Source: Prosapia bicincta (taxonomy: Eukaryota; Arthropoda; Insecta; Hemiptera; Cercopidae). Taken from it: a DNA stretch of 64,000 nucleotides. The notes under the pieces were generated by a model. The model had not been told where the DNA came from. It searched no databases and saw only the letters and a program-made list of their open reading frames with translations. A program made the translations under genes and the position numbers. The DNA lies in the NCBI GenBank assembly GCA_036971475.1, contig JBAIZL010000004.1, positions 62,445,168-62,509,167 of the forward strand. The letters run 5' to 3'. Each line of letters starts with the position of its first letter. Positions within the stretch are counted from its first letter, which is position 1. Positions 24,705-36,911 of the stretch are shown here, in pieces.

Positions 24705-27700
24705 AACCCAAAACTCAATTTGATTGCAAATAAAATATTATAGACAGACTTTAGGAATAGTGATAAGAAATTATTAGTTCACAGAGATTGCTTAAAGATT
24801 TACAATTTTGAAAACTACAGCTTAACACTAAAATCACGCAACACCTTATTTACTGATGTAAAGTCATACAATTCCTTATTTCATGCTAACCATACCAACA
24901 AGCAGTATTTGTAGCATTTTGTATTAAGATAATATTTGTTATTTAGCTAACATCTAGATACTGCAATACTTTAAAAATTCATTAAATTTAAAGATAGATT
25001 TTTCAAGCAGTTTGTAATAGATAAGGAAACACTTCAATAATGTAAAATTGCTTTTTATGGGGATTAAAGTTTTTAATTATGTGCATACAAACTTCTGTCT
25101 ATCAAAGACCTATTTTATGAATCTTTCTGTCTTGGGGAAATTGTTGTCCATGACGATCAGCAAAATGTTTATAGAACTTAACAAAATAATTATTCAAGTT
25201 TTTTTTTTAACTTACTGAATTGTAACATTTTTAAAAACACAATGTCCATTTCATGTTTGTATGTTTCATCTGTTTCTATGTATGTTTTTTTTCATATTTT
25301 TTTTTACTCCCTGAAAGTTCTGTTGCATAAAATTCTTGAGACAGTTGATTTTTTGAGAGTTAGAGTGTTCCTTTATAGTTCTCTTTCTCCCCTTGATGTC
25401 ACCTATGTTTCCAACTTAAGTTTAAAAACTTCTTTAAGAATTGCAATTACCATCTTTAAATCTCTTGAAACCCAGCCTGATACGGACTGTTAATGGTTCT
25501 TTGTGTAGCCACAACTGTCGTTTCATTGGGTACAATTTTAATGCCAAAGTCAGTGCCTCTCATTGGGTGTGAAGCCAAGGTCAGCAAGATGATTCTACAG
25601 TTGTCTTTAAAACTTTTTTCTGAGTTCCTTTAGAAATTAATCCAAGGGGCATTAAGTCTTGTGTCACCCACTTAATCAACATAAATATAACACTTTGTAA
25701 CATTATTTTAGTCAATAAAATAATATTACTATTATTTACCAGCATTCAAAAACAAATTGAACAGTTATTTAAAAATACAAAATTTGTGAATTTGTTCATT
25801 AATAATATAAGTAAAACGTGGAAAAGGTAGCAGGTTTTTTACAAGCAATGAAACGTGTCAATGAGATGTGCAGAGAATTGCTCGGAAGGTTAATAGTTAC
25901 CGTGTAACTATAATTATTGCCCCTACTCAACTATGTGCTCTTCAAGCTAGGCGTTTACTTTTAGAAATGCAATAAATTTAAGGGAGGAGGGATTATGGAA
26001 AGATGATCAATAGAAGTTACTTTTAAAACAGAGGCAATGTTTAGTTAAAATGTTTTATGTCAGTTATTTAGAATGAGTTCTTAAAGTATTATTTTTATTT
26101 TTGCTTTAAATAATCTAGTTAATTACATCGCTTGATGCTACATTCAGGCCAATCTAAACAGGAACGTGGCGGAAGACACTAACAGAAACAATCAACTCTA
26201 CATAAGTTTTCCGGCTAAGTGATAAAATAATTGGTACAATCTTTCACTTCGTGTGAATCCATATAAATAAAGTATAATGTTGTTAAAAGTTTAGTGAGGT
26301 TGAATAGTGAAAATCCTAAATTGTATGTTACTATCCGAGTACTATAAACAAGTGGTTAAGCCACGTGATGTTATAAATTCTATTTTTCAATTACAAATTT
26401 TTAAATTCAAAACATGTATAATACATCTAATTAATTAAACAGCCTTCTAGTAGATATCTCATGTCTGTACCACAGGTTCATTAACTTTACAATCGTTCAA
26501 ATTGGTTAACTTCATAATCAAAGAGATTTAATATTTTAAAACGAGTGTAATTGTATATAATTTTCTTTTGTTTAGTTTCTGTTTATATTTCGAAATCATA
26601 AATAAATTCTTGATTTGTATTTTCTCCTAAAAAGTGCCTTTCTTTAAATATACCACTTATTAATACAATCAGAATGCATAACTTTGCAGGTTAACTATTA
26701 TGTAACATATAACTGGAATATTCATCATAATACAAATAGTGTTACAACGTAATCATTGATATTTATACACAAATGCTCTTGTATGACAGTACCCAGCATA
26801 TTCATGTTTCTTTAAGGATATTGGTGTTCTAAGATTAGTAGTAACTCCTCTAAAACTGAACACTTAAAAACATCAACATCATATTTAAACAGAGGAAGTT
26901 TGAAAGATATTCATAACCTACTTTTCCAAAAAATGTATGGGTAAACTAGACATATTTTTTTAAAGATGAACTTAAAAATTTTATTACCATAAAAGTGTTA
27001 TTAAAGATTTAAAATTACACTTTCTCTCGCTAGATGCGCCTGTTGAGAGGAGTTTGGTGTCTTTTGTGAAACTCCAGTAACAATACATACTCAACAAAAA
27101 AAAAATTATGTATTAGGTGTGATACAAAATAAGAGGAATTTCATCATTTCTCTTATGCTATATAAGTATGATATGTTAAATTTCCATTCTATTGATAAAC
27201 CCGTCTGGAAAACATCTGTAATTTCTTAAACATATTTGATATTTAGTCAGCTGTCAAAAATATTACACGCATTTTAGTAGGATAGACAATTATACTTATG
27301 TACAAATTTGGGTGTTTTTTTCTAATTGCTTCATGCAAAATGAAGAAGACAGTGAGCATAATTTTATATTAAAGCACACTTGTTAAAGGTTTTTGGTCTT
27401 GGTGAGATCCACTTTATTTGTGGAAAATTGTATCAACAGCTCTACATTGTAACTGACTTTATCGAACAACTTCAGGTCACTGCTGTTTTTGTTACAAAAT
27501 GCAATAATTCTGTAAGAAATTTTGCTGTTACACATTTCATATTCCAAAAAAATGTCCTTAAATAAGAAATATGATATGCTGCAATTGATAACTAACTTCT
27601 TCAATGATCTCTCTATTTCTATCACTGTTCGTTGATTATTAATGAGCTGTAGTGTCCAGAGCATTCATCATGATCTCAGTTTTCACAGCCTTCTTGAAAA

Positions 27701-30700
27701 TGCTTATACCATTTGTAATGGTAATCCCTGGTTATAATACCATTTGTAATGGTTATATTAATCCTTGGTTATAGCTTAGACATAATATCATGTTCTTTAA
27801 AATATTCAAATGTACATGTTCTCTTTTCATGAACAGACTGAAGATATTTTATAGATATTTTTTACAAGTTGGGAAGATTGTACAATAAATTTTTTGTTCT
27901 AATTGAAATAAATGTCAAAAGTTTAAGGAATACTTTTAACACATAGTAACCCATTTCCAAAATGGAAATAAATAATTTATAAGTGTACGAGTAAAATATA
28001 TTTGGGTAAAACATACAACACACGCACACAGTGTTTCACATAAAAGTATTAGGTAAAAACTTGTAGCATAAATGTACTTGGGTGTGCATGCACAAATCCA
28101 TTAATTTGGATTGGATCATTTCTATGAGAAATAGAGTTTATAGTTTGTTAATAGTGTTTGTACTGTGAATAACATACGCGTTTTTGGAAAAATGTCAATT
28201 TATATTCTAACATTCTATTGTAAAATCAGAATTTTTATATAAAGTGTGAAATATGAGTTTACGGAAGGAAACAAACAGAGATACAGAGTATTTTTCATTA
28301 AATGGTATTTGAAATAAATTTAACAATGTAATAATTACAATCAGTTGGAATTTAATCATATCCAATCCAAATAATCTAGGAAAGTTTTAGTCCAAAGAGG
28401 GGCTGTTACTTATAGAACTTTCTGAACTTATCACATTTGTGAGATGTCTTCAGCCTTCTCATAGTTTCTAGAATTTGTAAGGAGGGATAAGGGCAAACAG
28501 AGCCTTCCTTTTCCTGTATTAGTGTTAGATTGAATAATAACTCATTTCTAATAATGATACTATGGCTATTGCACATTAGCTATTGAATTTGTAACTTTAC
28601 TGGTATATTATATGTGGGTTTAGGTTTTATTAGTGCACCAGTAAAGTTTTCACCATTTCTCTCTTCATGATTGGAAACTTTAAAATGTTCATAGTATGAA
28701 AATGTTATTGAACACTGTTTACACTTTTTTTAAATTTGTGTAAATCTTCATTCATTTTTAAATTCCTTTTACTAGCTGACACTCTTCTGACATACGATTA
28801 TATCTCGTACAAATTTTCGATCATTAATAAAATATGTTTTTATTCATTCAAACAAGTTCAAATACATTTATTTAAAGCTATAGTGGATGACAACGGATGT
28901 TAATAAAGTTTTTTCAAATATTTATTCAACAATTAAATTATAAAAATTTAGGGCTCTGTCTGGATTCGAACTATAGATTTTCATGTTCAAAATCCAGCGC
29001 ACTTTGGCTCTACGCCAACTTTCAGTTAACGAGAAATTAATTTCTGAAAGACATATATGAATTCCCCCCCCCTCTGGTTGTCATCAAAACCTCCATTGCA
29101 CAACCTTAAACTGTTACCATGGTTACTAAAAATATCATAAATTATGCTATAAGGTTAAAAATGAATGAAACGAAAAAAATAAACAAACTGGAAATAAGCA
29201 AACAATGATAAAAAAAATTTTTCTTGATGTCAGTAGGAATTTACTTTTAAAAAAATTTTGATATTGCTTGTTTAAAGTTACCATATGTGTAGATTGACAA
29301 CCGATATAAGTACAGAAGATTGTAAAAATATTAATTACATAAACTGTAGTAGCTGTACTAGTAATTAAAGTTTATTGGTTGTGTACGGTGAAATGTAAGT
29401 GTTATATAATAGGGTGGACTATGATGACAGTGACTTAAGGAATATATAGAATGACATGTCTCAGAGAGGTTTAGGACCAGTAGCTACTAACAACTAATGT
29501 GCAGGAATTGTCTAGGAATATTTAACATAATTTGCTTATAAAGATCTTAGTTTATATTAAAAGTAACTTTTTCAAGTATTTTTTTTCAATAAATTATATA
29601 TTTTATGCATGTATATGAATTTGAATGTTGAATGATAAAAAGAAGTAATGGGTTTCAATTCCAGAGGATAAAAGTATCTTCCAAGCATTAGTGTATTTTG
29701 AAGCTTTTTTTATATTTTATTTTGTGTTTTATTGAAAACAAAAAGCAATTAGCCTGTTAATTAGGTAGTATATACAATGACTCAGGTTGTTGAAGCAGCT
29801 TTAGGTAACCTTGAGACCAAATTAGTAAGTGAATTCACTAATACGAGAGAATCAGCATCACCGGATTAGTTATTTTATTTTAGCATTGAAATAAAATAAG
29901 TATAGGCAATTAACAGAAAATACAAAATTTCAACAATAAGAGGAAAAATTAAAATGCATTGCCTAAAAAGAAACTTGCTGATATATCACTTGGAATAAAT
30001 TTGAAAGGTAGAAGTTTCAGGGTTTAAAATTATATCAGATGATTGAAAACAGTGAGACTAACCTCTCTTTTGCCAGCAAAATGACAACAACAAAAATTTA
30101 AAACTTCAGTGACAAATGTGGTTACAACAAAAAATTTATCTGAGGCAGATAAAGAAACTATCATTATATTTGTGTGTTATATGCATGCATGCAATACAAA
30201 AACAAGTGATATAAAAAAAATCTTCTTAAATCAACAAAGAAAAATTATATTTTAGTTTCCTTTTCATTTTATAATTGCAATTAATATAAATATGTATATA
30301 CACATGCCTGAATAACAATATTAGGTTTTAATATAGAAAGCAAATTTCCTTGCAAGTTTCCATTGTCCTTTCTATGTATGGTGTTGGACTATTATCTTTT
30401 ATTTGTTACTATTTATATATATATATATATATATATATTTTGTACTAGATATATATCAGGAGAGTGTGGGCTAATAGAAGGAATTTAATAATCCAGTTTA
30501 TTACATGTTGAATGTAAGTAGAAATATTAAATACATTTACAATAACAATTATTTGAACTTTGTTATAGATTTGCACGGGAGTTTGCTATTTCAAACCATC
30601 ATCCATACTCTGATAAACTTACCAGGATACAGACAATGTTAATTGATATTACGCTTGCAATATCTGGTTCTAATGCCCAAGTTCCATTTCCTGAAAAAAA

Positions 30701-33700
30701 TACCAAAGAATTAGAAGAATGGATCACAGATTATTCTAAAAACTTAACACCAGCTGAAAACTATTTATTACCAGTAGGTAATTTTTTTTGCTTTGTCTTA
30801 TTTCTATTATGATACAAAACATTTTATTTCATCATTCATTTACTGTAATTTGAAATTTTGTTTCTATAATATGTTATTCATTAGAAACCTCATTAACTGT
30901 AGTTTTGGAAAAAGAAGTTTTATACAAATCCATCTAGGCTTTATTACTATATCCAACAATTGTATGTTGTACCTAGGATGAAAAATTTAAAGGAGTGATG
31001 CCTTATTTCAGCTACTGATAACGTTATGGCATTGTGAACTTTTTTGTATATAAATATAATAAAAGTCAATTTATACACAAATGTAAACCTCTACATGTAT
31101 ATTCATGTAAACCTGTACAAGGTACAGAGATAAAGGTGAGGCAATGAAACAGACTGATTTCAACTCCAGCTGATGGGCGCAGTGGGGGATTAAAGTGGAA
31201 GGAACCACTTTGCGTGTCTAGGCATGTTGATATTTCAGTAGCCATAGAGCGTCGGTTAAGTGCGCAAAGTTTGTTTGCTGTAAAAGTATCTTACAAAAAC
31301 TCGCATCGTATGGTTGGTGCTCAATGTACTTTCCGTCTTAAATTTAATCTACTGCCACAGGCTCCCGTGCCATTAAGATGAAGAAACATTCTTCCACCAA
31401 AATGGTGGAACAAACCATACTGTTAATGTTTCAATAGATTTGCTTAACCAGCATTTTGAAGTTTCCTTGGGGCTATCTTAAATGCAATGTCTTCTAAGAA
31501 AATCCACCAAGACCTAAAGATTCATGTTAAAACCATTATAATTATTTTGTAAATATATTATTGGGGATTTTTCAAAATCATGTAATTTTACTGCCTCACC
31601 TTGAATATAAAACCAGTTGACATTTTTTAAAAAACTGAACCAAAATGGGGATTTCACAAATACAGTCTAGAAAAAAATCTCCATGGGTAAAGTTACTAGT
31701 ATAGTTAAGTCCAACCTTGAACTTGCTCACTGCCTCTTTCCTGTGTACTATCACTTCTGAAAATATGTTACATATTCAGAATGATCTATACATTAACAGC
31801 TTCTGGTTATTTGCCCTTGTGCGCCTTTAACTAAATCTGGTTTTTTGTTGAATGTTCAGTTTTACTTGACAGTTTTTTATTATGTTATAATCTCCATGCT
31901 TCAGATAAGGCATGTGTACAAATGTGAAGTGAAGAATTATTTGTGTGAATGTTAAGGCGAGTCTACAGCCAACCTCTCAGCTTTAAACCATAAGAAGCAT
32001 TATATATTTTGCTAATAATGATCACAAATAATTGTCAATTAAAAAATAATAAATTATAGAAGATTTAATATAATGAATAAAAAATAACACCTTTATAACA
32101 TTGTAAGAAATATAATATTTAGTTGTTTGTAAGTGTGAATATTTCAGGTGCAAATTCAATTCAGTTACTATAATTAAATAATACTTAACCAAGTGAATAT
32201 GTAAAGGCATACTTGTGACGCGTTTTGAAACTTGAACCTTTTAGAAACTCGAACGCATCGTTTGTTTTACGAACCAAAGCCTCTACTGGCGGCGTCCTGT
32301 GAGGTACAAAAGTTGTTGGTATGAGATTTATGAGTGTAGAGAGGTTGGGTTAAGTTGGTTGTGCGCTAAGTAATGAAACAGGGTGTTGGATTCAAAATGT
32401 GTGCGGTCATTTAATATGTTTTCTTTATCTGTTGCGTAGTGTTTGTATATTTCGTATTTTTCTAAAGTTATTAGTTTTTTATTGTTTTAATATATGGAGA
32501 ATGTTTAAATTAATATGTGTGTCCGTGTGTGTGTGTGTTGCATGTTTTTTATGTGTGTTGCATAGCTGGATTTTGGGTTTGTGTTGTTTTTTTGGGTAAT
32601 GTGTTCATCAAAGCGTGTGTAGAATGACATACTGGTTTGGCTGGTAAATACCAGATAGATTGCATTTGTCTGTGTTTTGTTGAAAGGGTTGTATGTGCTG
32701 TCTTAAAGTGTTTGTTGTTGTTTTGTAAGATATTTGGTAATCAAGTATTTTGAATGAGGAGGCTATTTGTGTATTTTTGTTGTGGTGAGTGAGGGATATG
32801 TATTTGTTGTTTTTTGTGTGGTTTGTGAGCATGCCGTTTGGTCATATTGTTTATCTCTAATTTTCATGTGTATGTTGTCTATTAGTGTATGCAGGTAGCC
32901 GTTTTTTTTGAGTGATAAATTTTATTGTATTGAGTTCTTTGTCATAGTCTTTTTGTAGCGTAGGTATATTTTTTAAGGGGTGTAACATATTGTTATACGC
33001 AGCGTGTTTGTGTTGTGTGGGGTGATCAGACGTGTTATGTATGACAGTGTCGGTGGTTGTTGGTTTTCTGTATATTTTGAAATTGTGTTTGGTGATAGTA
33101 AGGTCTAGAAAGTTTATTTTATTGTTTCCTTCTAATTCGAGGGTAAATAAGAGGTTTTTGTGTATGGTATTAATGTAATTGTGTAGCTGTTTGATTTGCC
33201 GTTTGTTGCCGTTGTATAATATTAAAATGTTGTCTACATACCTATGGTAATAAATTAATTTTTGTGTATGTTTATTGTTCTATAGAATGTATTGTTTAGT
33301 TAGATGTAGGAATATTTCTGCTAAGATGCCTGAGATGAGAGAACTCATAGGCATTCCATCTTTTTGTGTGTAGAATTTGTATTGGTATGTGAAGTAGTAT
33401 TGTGATGTGTAAGTTTGGTAAGTGTTATGATTTCGGGAGTGAGTTTATGTGGAGTTTTGTTTGCTGTAAGCATATTTTGTAGTATTTGGAGTGTTTGTTC
33501 TATGGGCACATTAGTGTAGAGGTTTTTTATATCAAATTATGGAATGGTGGAGTTGTGTGATATATGGATGTCTTTGATTTTGTGAATAAGGTTTACGTTA
33601 TTGTGTATGGATGTGTGGTTGTGAAAGTTTATGTTGTCCCTGATTAGTGGGTCCATGTATTTGACTAGCTTATGTGATGGTGCCTGTGTGTGATTGATTG

Positions 33701-36700
33701 GTGGACGAATGGGTGTTTTTTCTGTGGATTTGAGGTAAAGCGTTTAATGTGGGAGCTTGAGGCTTTATTTGTTTGTAATATTTTGTTGTGCTTTCATGAT
33801 TTCGATGCATTTATTTAGAAGATTTTTAATTTCTGTTTGAAATTTTGGTGTGGGGTCTGATCAAAGTTCGGTTATTATATCGGCCAAACCGTTAGGTCAT
33901 TCTACACACACTTCTATGAACACATTACCCAAACAAACAGCACAACCCCAAAATCCGGCTACACACACCTAAAAAATATGTAGCGCGCACACACACACAT
34001 ATTAATTTAATCATTTAAACATGCGGAGATATATATTAATTTAAACATTCTCCACATATTAAAACAGTAAAAAACTAATAACTTTAGAAAAATACAAAAT
34101 TTTTCACAACCAACTTAACCCATCCCCTCTACGCTCATAAATCTCATGGAGACAACCTTTTTGTACCTTACGGGATGCTGCCAGTAAAGGCTTTGTAAAA
34201 GGAACGACTGTTTTGAAACGCATCAGCAAGTAAGCAATTACGTATTCACTTAGTTAAGTATTATTTAATTATAGTTTAATCAGTGAATTCAAGATGATTA
34301 CAATAAAGAACTTTAATTCAGTTGTCGGAATCATCAGTTTCGGTGGCTCACTAGGAATGTAAATCATTTAAACCGCATTGGGTTAAGACGAAATTTGCCT
34401 TTATATAAGTCTTTAATAACTAGGCTTGATTGACTGTGTGTTACAAGTTTATCCTTATGCAGTGTTGAATTTGTAAAAATTATTTCATCTACAAGTAATG
34501 TCAATATAATCACTTCCATCATTTTAAAATTGGTTCTGATATTGGTAGTTAGTGCATAGTATTTTCACGGACTTATGTTATCTATTTAGAGATATTTCTG
34601 TTAAATGTCTCGTGCAAGATTTTTATCCTAAAGCTGAATTTAGGAAAGCCCAACAACTATGAAGCTGTGTAGGCTCCTGTTTCTCAGAAAAGGTTCAGGT
34701 GTTATTACTTCTCTGTTGAAGTGGGATCTAGAGATTTACCAGCTAAATCTCATTAGTTATGTCTGAAATAGTTAGAATCAAGAAGAAATAAGATCAATAA
34801 TTTCTTGTGGTATATCTTCAAAGTTGTGTCGAGGCATGGCTACGATGATCTAGCTTATTTTGATTGAGCAGTAAGAGGAAAGAAACAGGACTGATTTAGT
34901 CCAACAGGTCAGAGTCTCTAGTCCTAACAGCATTCAGTTTTGTATAAGATTCAGCTTAACACTTTTAAACCCTTAGCTGCTGATTAAAATTAAAGTTCTT
35001 ACCATCACTTGTACAATTACATTAAGGAAGTTTAGGCTTCCCAATTAATATGTAGTATCAGTGATTTGTTCAAACATTAGTCCATTAAATATAAAATTTT
35101 TCCCTGGTCATATTACTTTTTTTACTGGTCTTTTTTTACTAATATATTCTTTTTTTAAATTTAATAAAAATTAACAATTTCTAAAAAAATTGTCTTTTGT
35201 TAGGGTGGTGGTAAAGCCTCTACGTCTCTTCATGTTGCACGTTCAATATGTCGCCGTGCTGAAAGGAGTATTCTTCCTTTAGTAAAGGAAGGTGAAATTG
35301 ATCAACAAATTCAAATATATTTTAACAGGTTTGTTTAGACATGATAAGACAAATTCATCAGATCATAAATATACTGAAATTACAAAAATACAAACATATA
35401 TTAGTTTGTATATATATTACATATATTAATCTGTTACTTCCCCTTTATATGTCCCGCGTGCTAAGGGTTAATAAATTTCTATTAAAATTTAGACTTGCCC
35501 CAAAAACTTTCCCTGGGATGGCTGTGGGTTTCCTGGATTTTCTTGGACTCTTCGTTCTTGTAGCCATCGACACTGATCGGTTTTAGGGCCGATTTTAATA
35601 CTTTTTTATAAAATTTTACATTGTTAAAAAGCAATTTCGCGGGCTCTAGAAAGTGGACCACATCCATCTTGGGGTCGGTTTCCTTCTCAGCCACGAAACA
35701 GCATCCTGGAACTTCCTTCTCGATCTCCGGAAACACGTCCGTCTCCACTGAAAACTGATTTGCGAGTCCCCTGCTAGCGGGCAGTTTCCCCTACCCTGCT
35801 ACCGGGTTTATCGGTTTGTCAAGACTTTGTAATATTCTGATATTTTTTAACACCATAGTCTTTTTTACCCTTCAAGATGTTACGAACTTGAATGACAGTT
35901 CTAGCCCCCTCTGATCTTAAGTTGCTCTTTAAAGGCACTCGAAACTATTTCTTCTTCCACTTGACACTTTTCTAATTTTTGGAGCATTTATTAAATAAAT
36001 TTGTTAATAAATTTTCAATTTACATTAATATTTTTATTTTAGTTTTTTAAAAATTCTCTTTAACTTTGGTGTTTTTTTTACTTTAATTTTCTTATTTTAT
36101 GTTTTGTTTTTTATAAATAACAAGAATTTATTTTATTTTAATATTACATGCTAGAAGAAAGAATTAATTTATTCCTAGTTGCTCTGTTTCGTGAACAAAG
36201 TCAACCCTTTGGACCGGCCTTGTTTACTTAAACAGATAGTGCACCTGCTTGCCTGCTTCATTCCATAGCGGCGATGTAATTTTTAAACTTTTACAATTTA
36301 ATATTTTAAAAAGATTTTGGTCTAAATATCAAAATCTTCCTGCCGAAATTATAAGTTTGAAAGTTATTGTTTTATCACGAAATATTGGTGTCTGTTTCCA
36401 TTATATATTATATTTTCTTTCAAGTAATGTTTAAATCAATATATGGTATGGAAAGGAAATGAGTTGGGGTTCCAAGAAATGTTCATATACAGTTATTTAA
36501 ACTTGTTTTGTGAATTCCTATTATAGTACTGTATTAGTGTTTATTAAAACAGGAAAGTATTTCCATGTAATCTGAGGGGATCTTGGTCCCATTCATCTCA
36601 AATTATCAAAACTCTACTGTGTACGTAGTTTCTAGAGAATTATTTTACAGTATTATACTCTACCAATGAAAGTTTTTCTTTAAAAATAACGAGTTTTTGT

Positions 36701-36911
36701 AAAAATTACATGGTTTAAAATCAGTTGTTAGACACTATATACTATTTTGATTGTATTATTTTTCAGGTTAGCAGACCTATTATTTACCTTAGCAAGATAT
36801 GCGGCCAGGAGAGATGAACGTTCTGAATCAGTATACACACCTCTTAGTCTTAATGAAGAGAAGAAAAAACAAAAGCCAACGGAAAACGAAACAGAGAAAC
36901 CAAAAGACTGA
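22884..36911 (+). CDS. MMAB: MMAB, cob(I)alamin adenosyltransferase (gene span, 5' end missing)
   Basis: This gene encodes the mitochondrial enzyme that transfers the adenosyl group of ATP to cob(I)alamin, making adenosylcobalamin for methylmalonyl-CoA mutase. Four exons were recognised: 22884-23066, 30569-30773, 35204-35328 and 36767-36911, with introns of about 7.5, 4.4 and 1.4 kb. All inner junctions are GT-AG and keep frame, giving about 218 residues. Family motifs occur in order: SGDFGSS in the ATP-binding loop, FEAIGATDELLSYLG, LLPGGGKAS, RRAER (the arginine-rich active-site helix) and LADLLFTLARYAARR. The human protein is about 250 residues including its targeting peptide, so an upstream exon carrying the start and transit peptide is expected; I could not find it. 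The nucleotide loop is unusual, reading FSRSGD where most homologues have YTKTGD or YTRTGD. A polyadenylation-like AATAAA lies at 37540-37545. Confidence 0.9.
23141..23787. mobile_element. Pogo-like MITE in MMAB intron
   Basis: The left end reads TAGAGCGTCGAAAATCCGGA and the right end is an approximate inverted copy, with TCCGGATTACTGAGGCTCTA at 23764-23783. No transposase. It resembles the ends at 47619/48254 and the GA-rich ends of pogo/Tigger elements. Confidence 0.55.
24624..24700. repeat. (TA)n microsatellite
   Basis: About 38 TA units at the outer edge of the inverted repeat copy at 24700-24965. Confidence 0.97.
24700..24965 (-). repeat. Unknown dispersed repeat, copy 2
   Basis: Inverted partner of 21220-21500. 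The two copies flank MMAB exon A. Confidence 0.7.
24966..28940. other. MMAB intron, nothing recognised
   Basis: AT-rich intron sequence. Overlapping open frames on both strands near 27380-27660 have no recognisable motif. Confidence 0.4.
28945..29030 (-). repeat. tRNA-like (SINE-head-like) sequence
   Basis: On the - strand there is an A-box-like TGGCGTAGAGCC and a B-box GTTCGAATCC about 45 bases apart. The acceptor stem does not pair and the anticodon loop is not normal, so this is not a working tRNA gene. It is probably a tRNA-derived SINE head or a tRNA pseudogene. Confidence 0.5.
30412..30439. repeat. (AT)n microsatellite
   Basis: About 14 AT units, 130 bases before MMAB exon B. Confidence 0.95.
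30569..30773 (+). CDS. MMAB: MMAB exon B
   Basis: It encodes 68 full codons, from FAREFAIS through KLTRIQTMLIDI to TPAENYLLP, matching the central helices of the adenosyltransferase. The acceptor TTATAG ends at 30568 and its first base completes the glycine split by exon A. The donor GTAGGT at 30774 was preferred over the GTAATT a few bases later because it leaves frame and gives the family spacing LLP-GGGK. Confidence 0.92.
31133..31602 (+). mobile_element. Internally deleted DDE transposon
   Basis: The ends AAGGTGAGGCA (31133-31143) and TGCCTCACCTT (31592-31602) are exact inverted repeats. In between are two transposase remnants: an N-terminal piece FAVKVSYKNSHRMVGAQ and KFNLLPQAPVP, and a catalytic-block piece FHQNGGTNHTVNVSIDLL. 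The middle and end of the gene are missing. It is 470 bases against about 1.3 kb for full elements. Confidence 0.7.
32149..33880 (-). pseudogene. Penelope-like element: RT, GIY-YIG remnant and tail
   Basis: On the - strand, from about 33440 down, Penelope reverse transcriptase is readable: FYTQKDGMPMSSLISGILAE (about 33370), then RYVDNILILYNGNKRQIK (about 33235), KINFLDLTI, IYRKPTTTDTVIHN (about 33060) and HKHAAYNNMLHPLKN. The catalytic YVDD reads YVDN. A GIY-YIG start follows (SGIYQ..., about 32655) and then the non-coding tail to 32149. Frameshifts and stops break it. Its tail is repeated inverted at 33881-34305. It lies in a MMAB intron. Confidence 0.85.
33881..34305 (+). mobile_element. 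Penelope-like 3' fragment, head-to-head with the previous copy
   Basis: This + strand piece starts in GIY-YIG sequence (YIGQTVRSFYTHFYEHITQ) and continues through the tail with TTTTGAAACGCATCAGCAAG to about 34305. It is the inverted counterpart of 32149-32640. Confidence 0.8.
35204..35328 (+). CDS. MMAB: MMAB exon C
   Basis: It encodes GGGKASTSLHVARSICRRAER and on to a partial arginine codon. It contains the RRAER motif; arginines and the glutamate of this stretch are mutated in human cblB disease. The acceptor is TTGTTAG ending at 35203 and the donor GTTTGT starts at 35329. PiggyBac-like TTAA ends lie on both sides of this exon, at about 34968 and 35470. Confidence 0.92.
35482..35748 (-). 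other. Unassigned open frame in MMAB intron
   Basis: An 89-codon frame in a GC-richer island (35480-35830), reading ETDVFPEIEKEVPGCCFVAE and LFNNVKFYKKVLKSALKPIS. There is no ATG start (the first listed residue is GTG). It lies just beyond a piggyBac-like end. It may be transposon-derived; not identified. Confidence 0.3.
36430..36490 (+). repeat. Single copy of the 50-bp repeat
   Basis: Resembles one unit of the tandem array at 47700-48160 (AAGGAAATGAGT...GGTTCCAAGAAATGTT), here alone in the last MMAB intron. Confidence 0.6.
36767..36911 (+). CDS. MMAB: MMAB terminal exon D
   Basis: The acceptor TTTCAG ends at 36766, and the first base completes the split arginine. The exon encodes LADLLFTLARYAARRDER followed by a charged lysine- and glutamate-rich tail ending KPKD and a TGA at 36909-36911. 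The conserved helix is intact. The tail is variable across the family. Confidence 0.92.

Noticed and set aside
28945..29030. Possible functional tRNA gene
   Set aside because: A- and B-box-like sequences are present but the acceptor stem does not pair and the anticodon loop is abnormal, so it is a SINE head or pseudogene at best.
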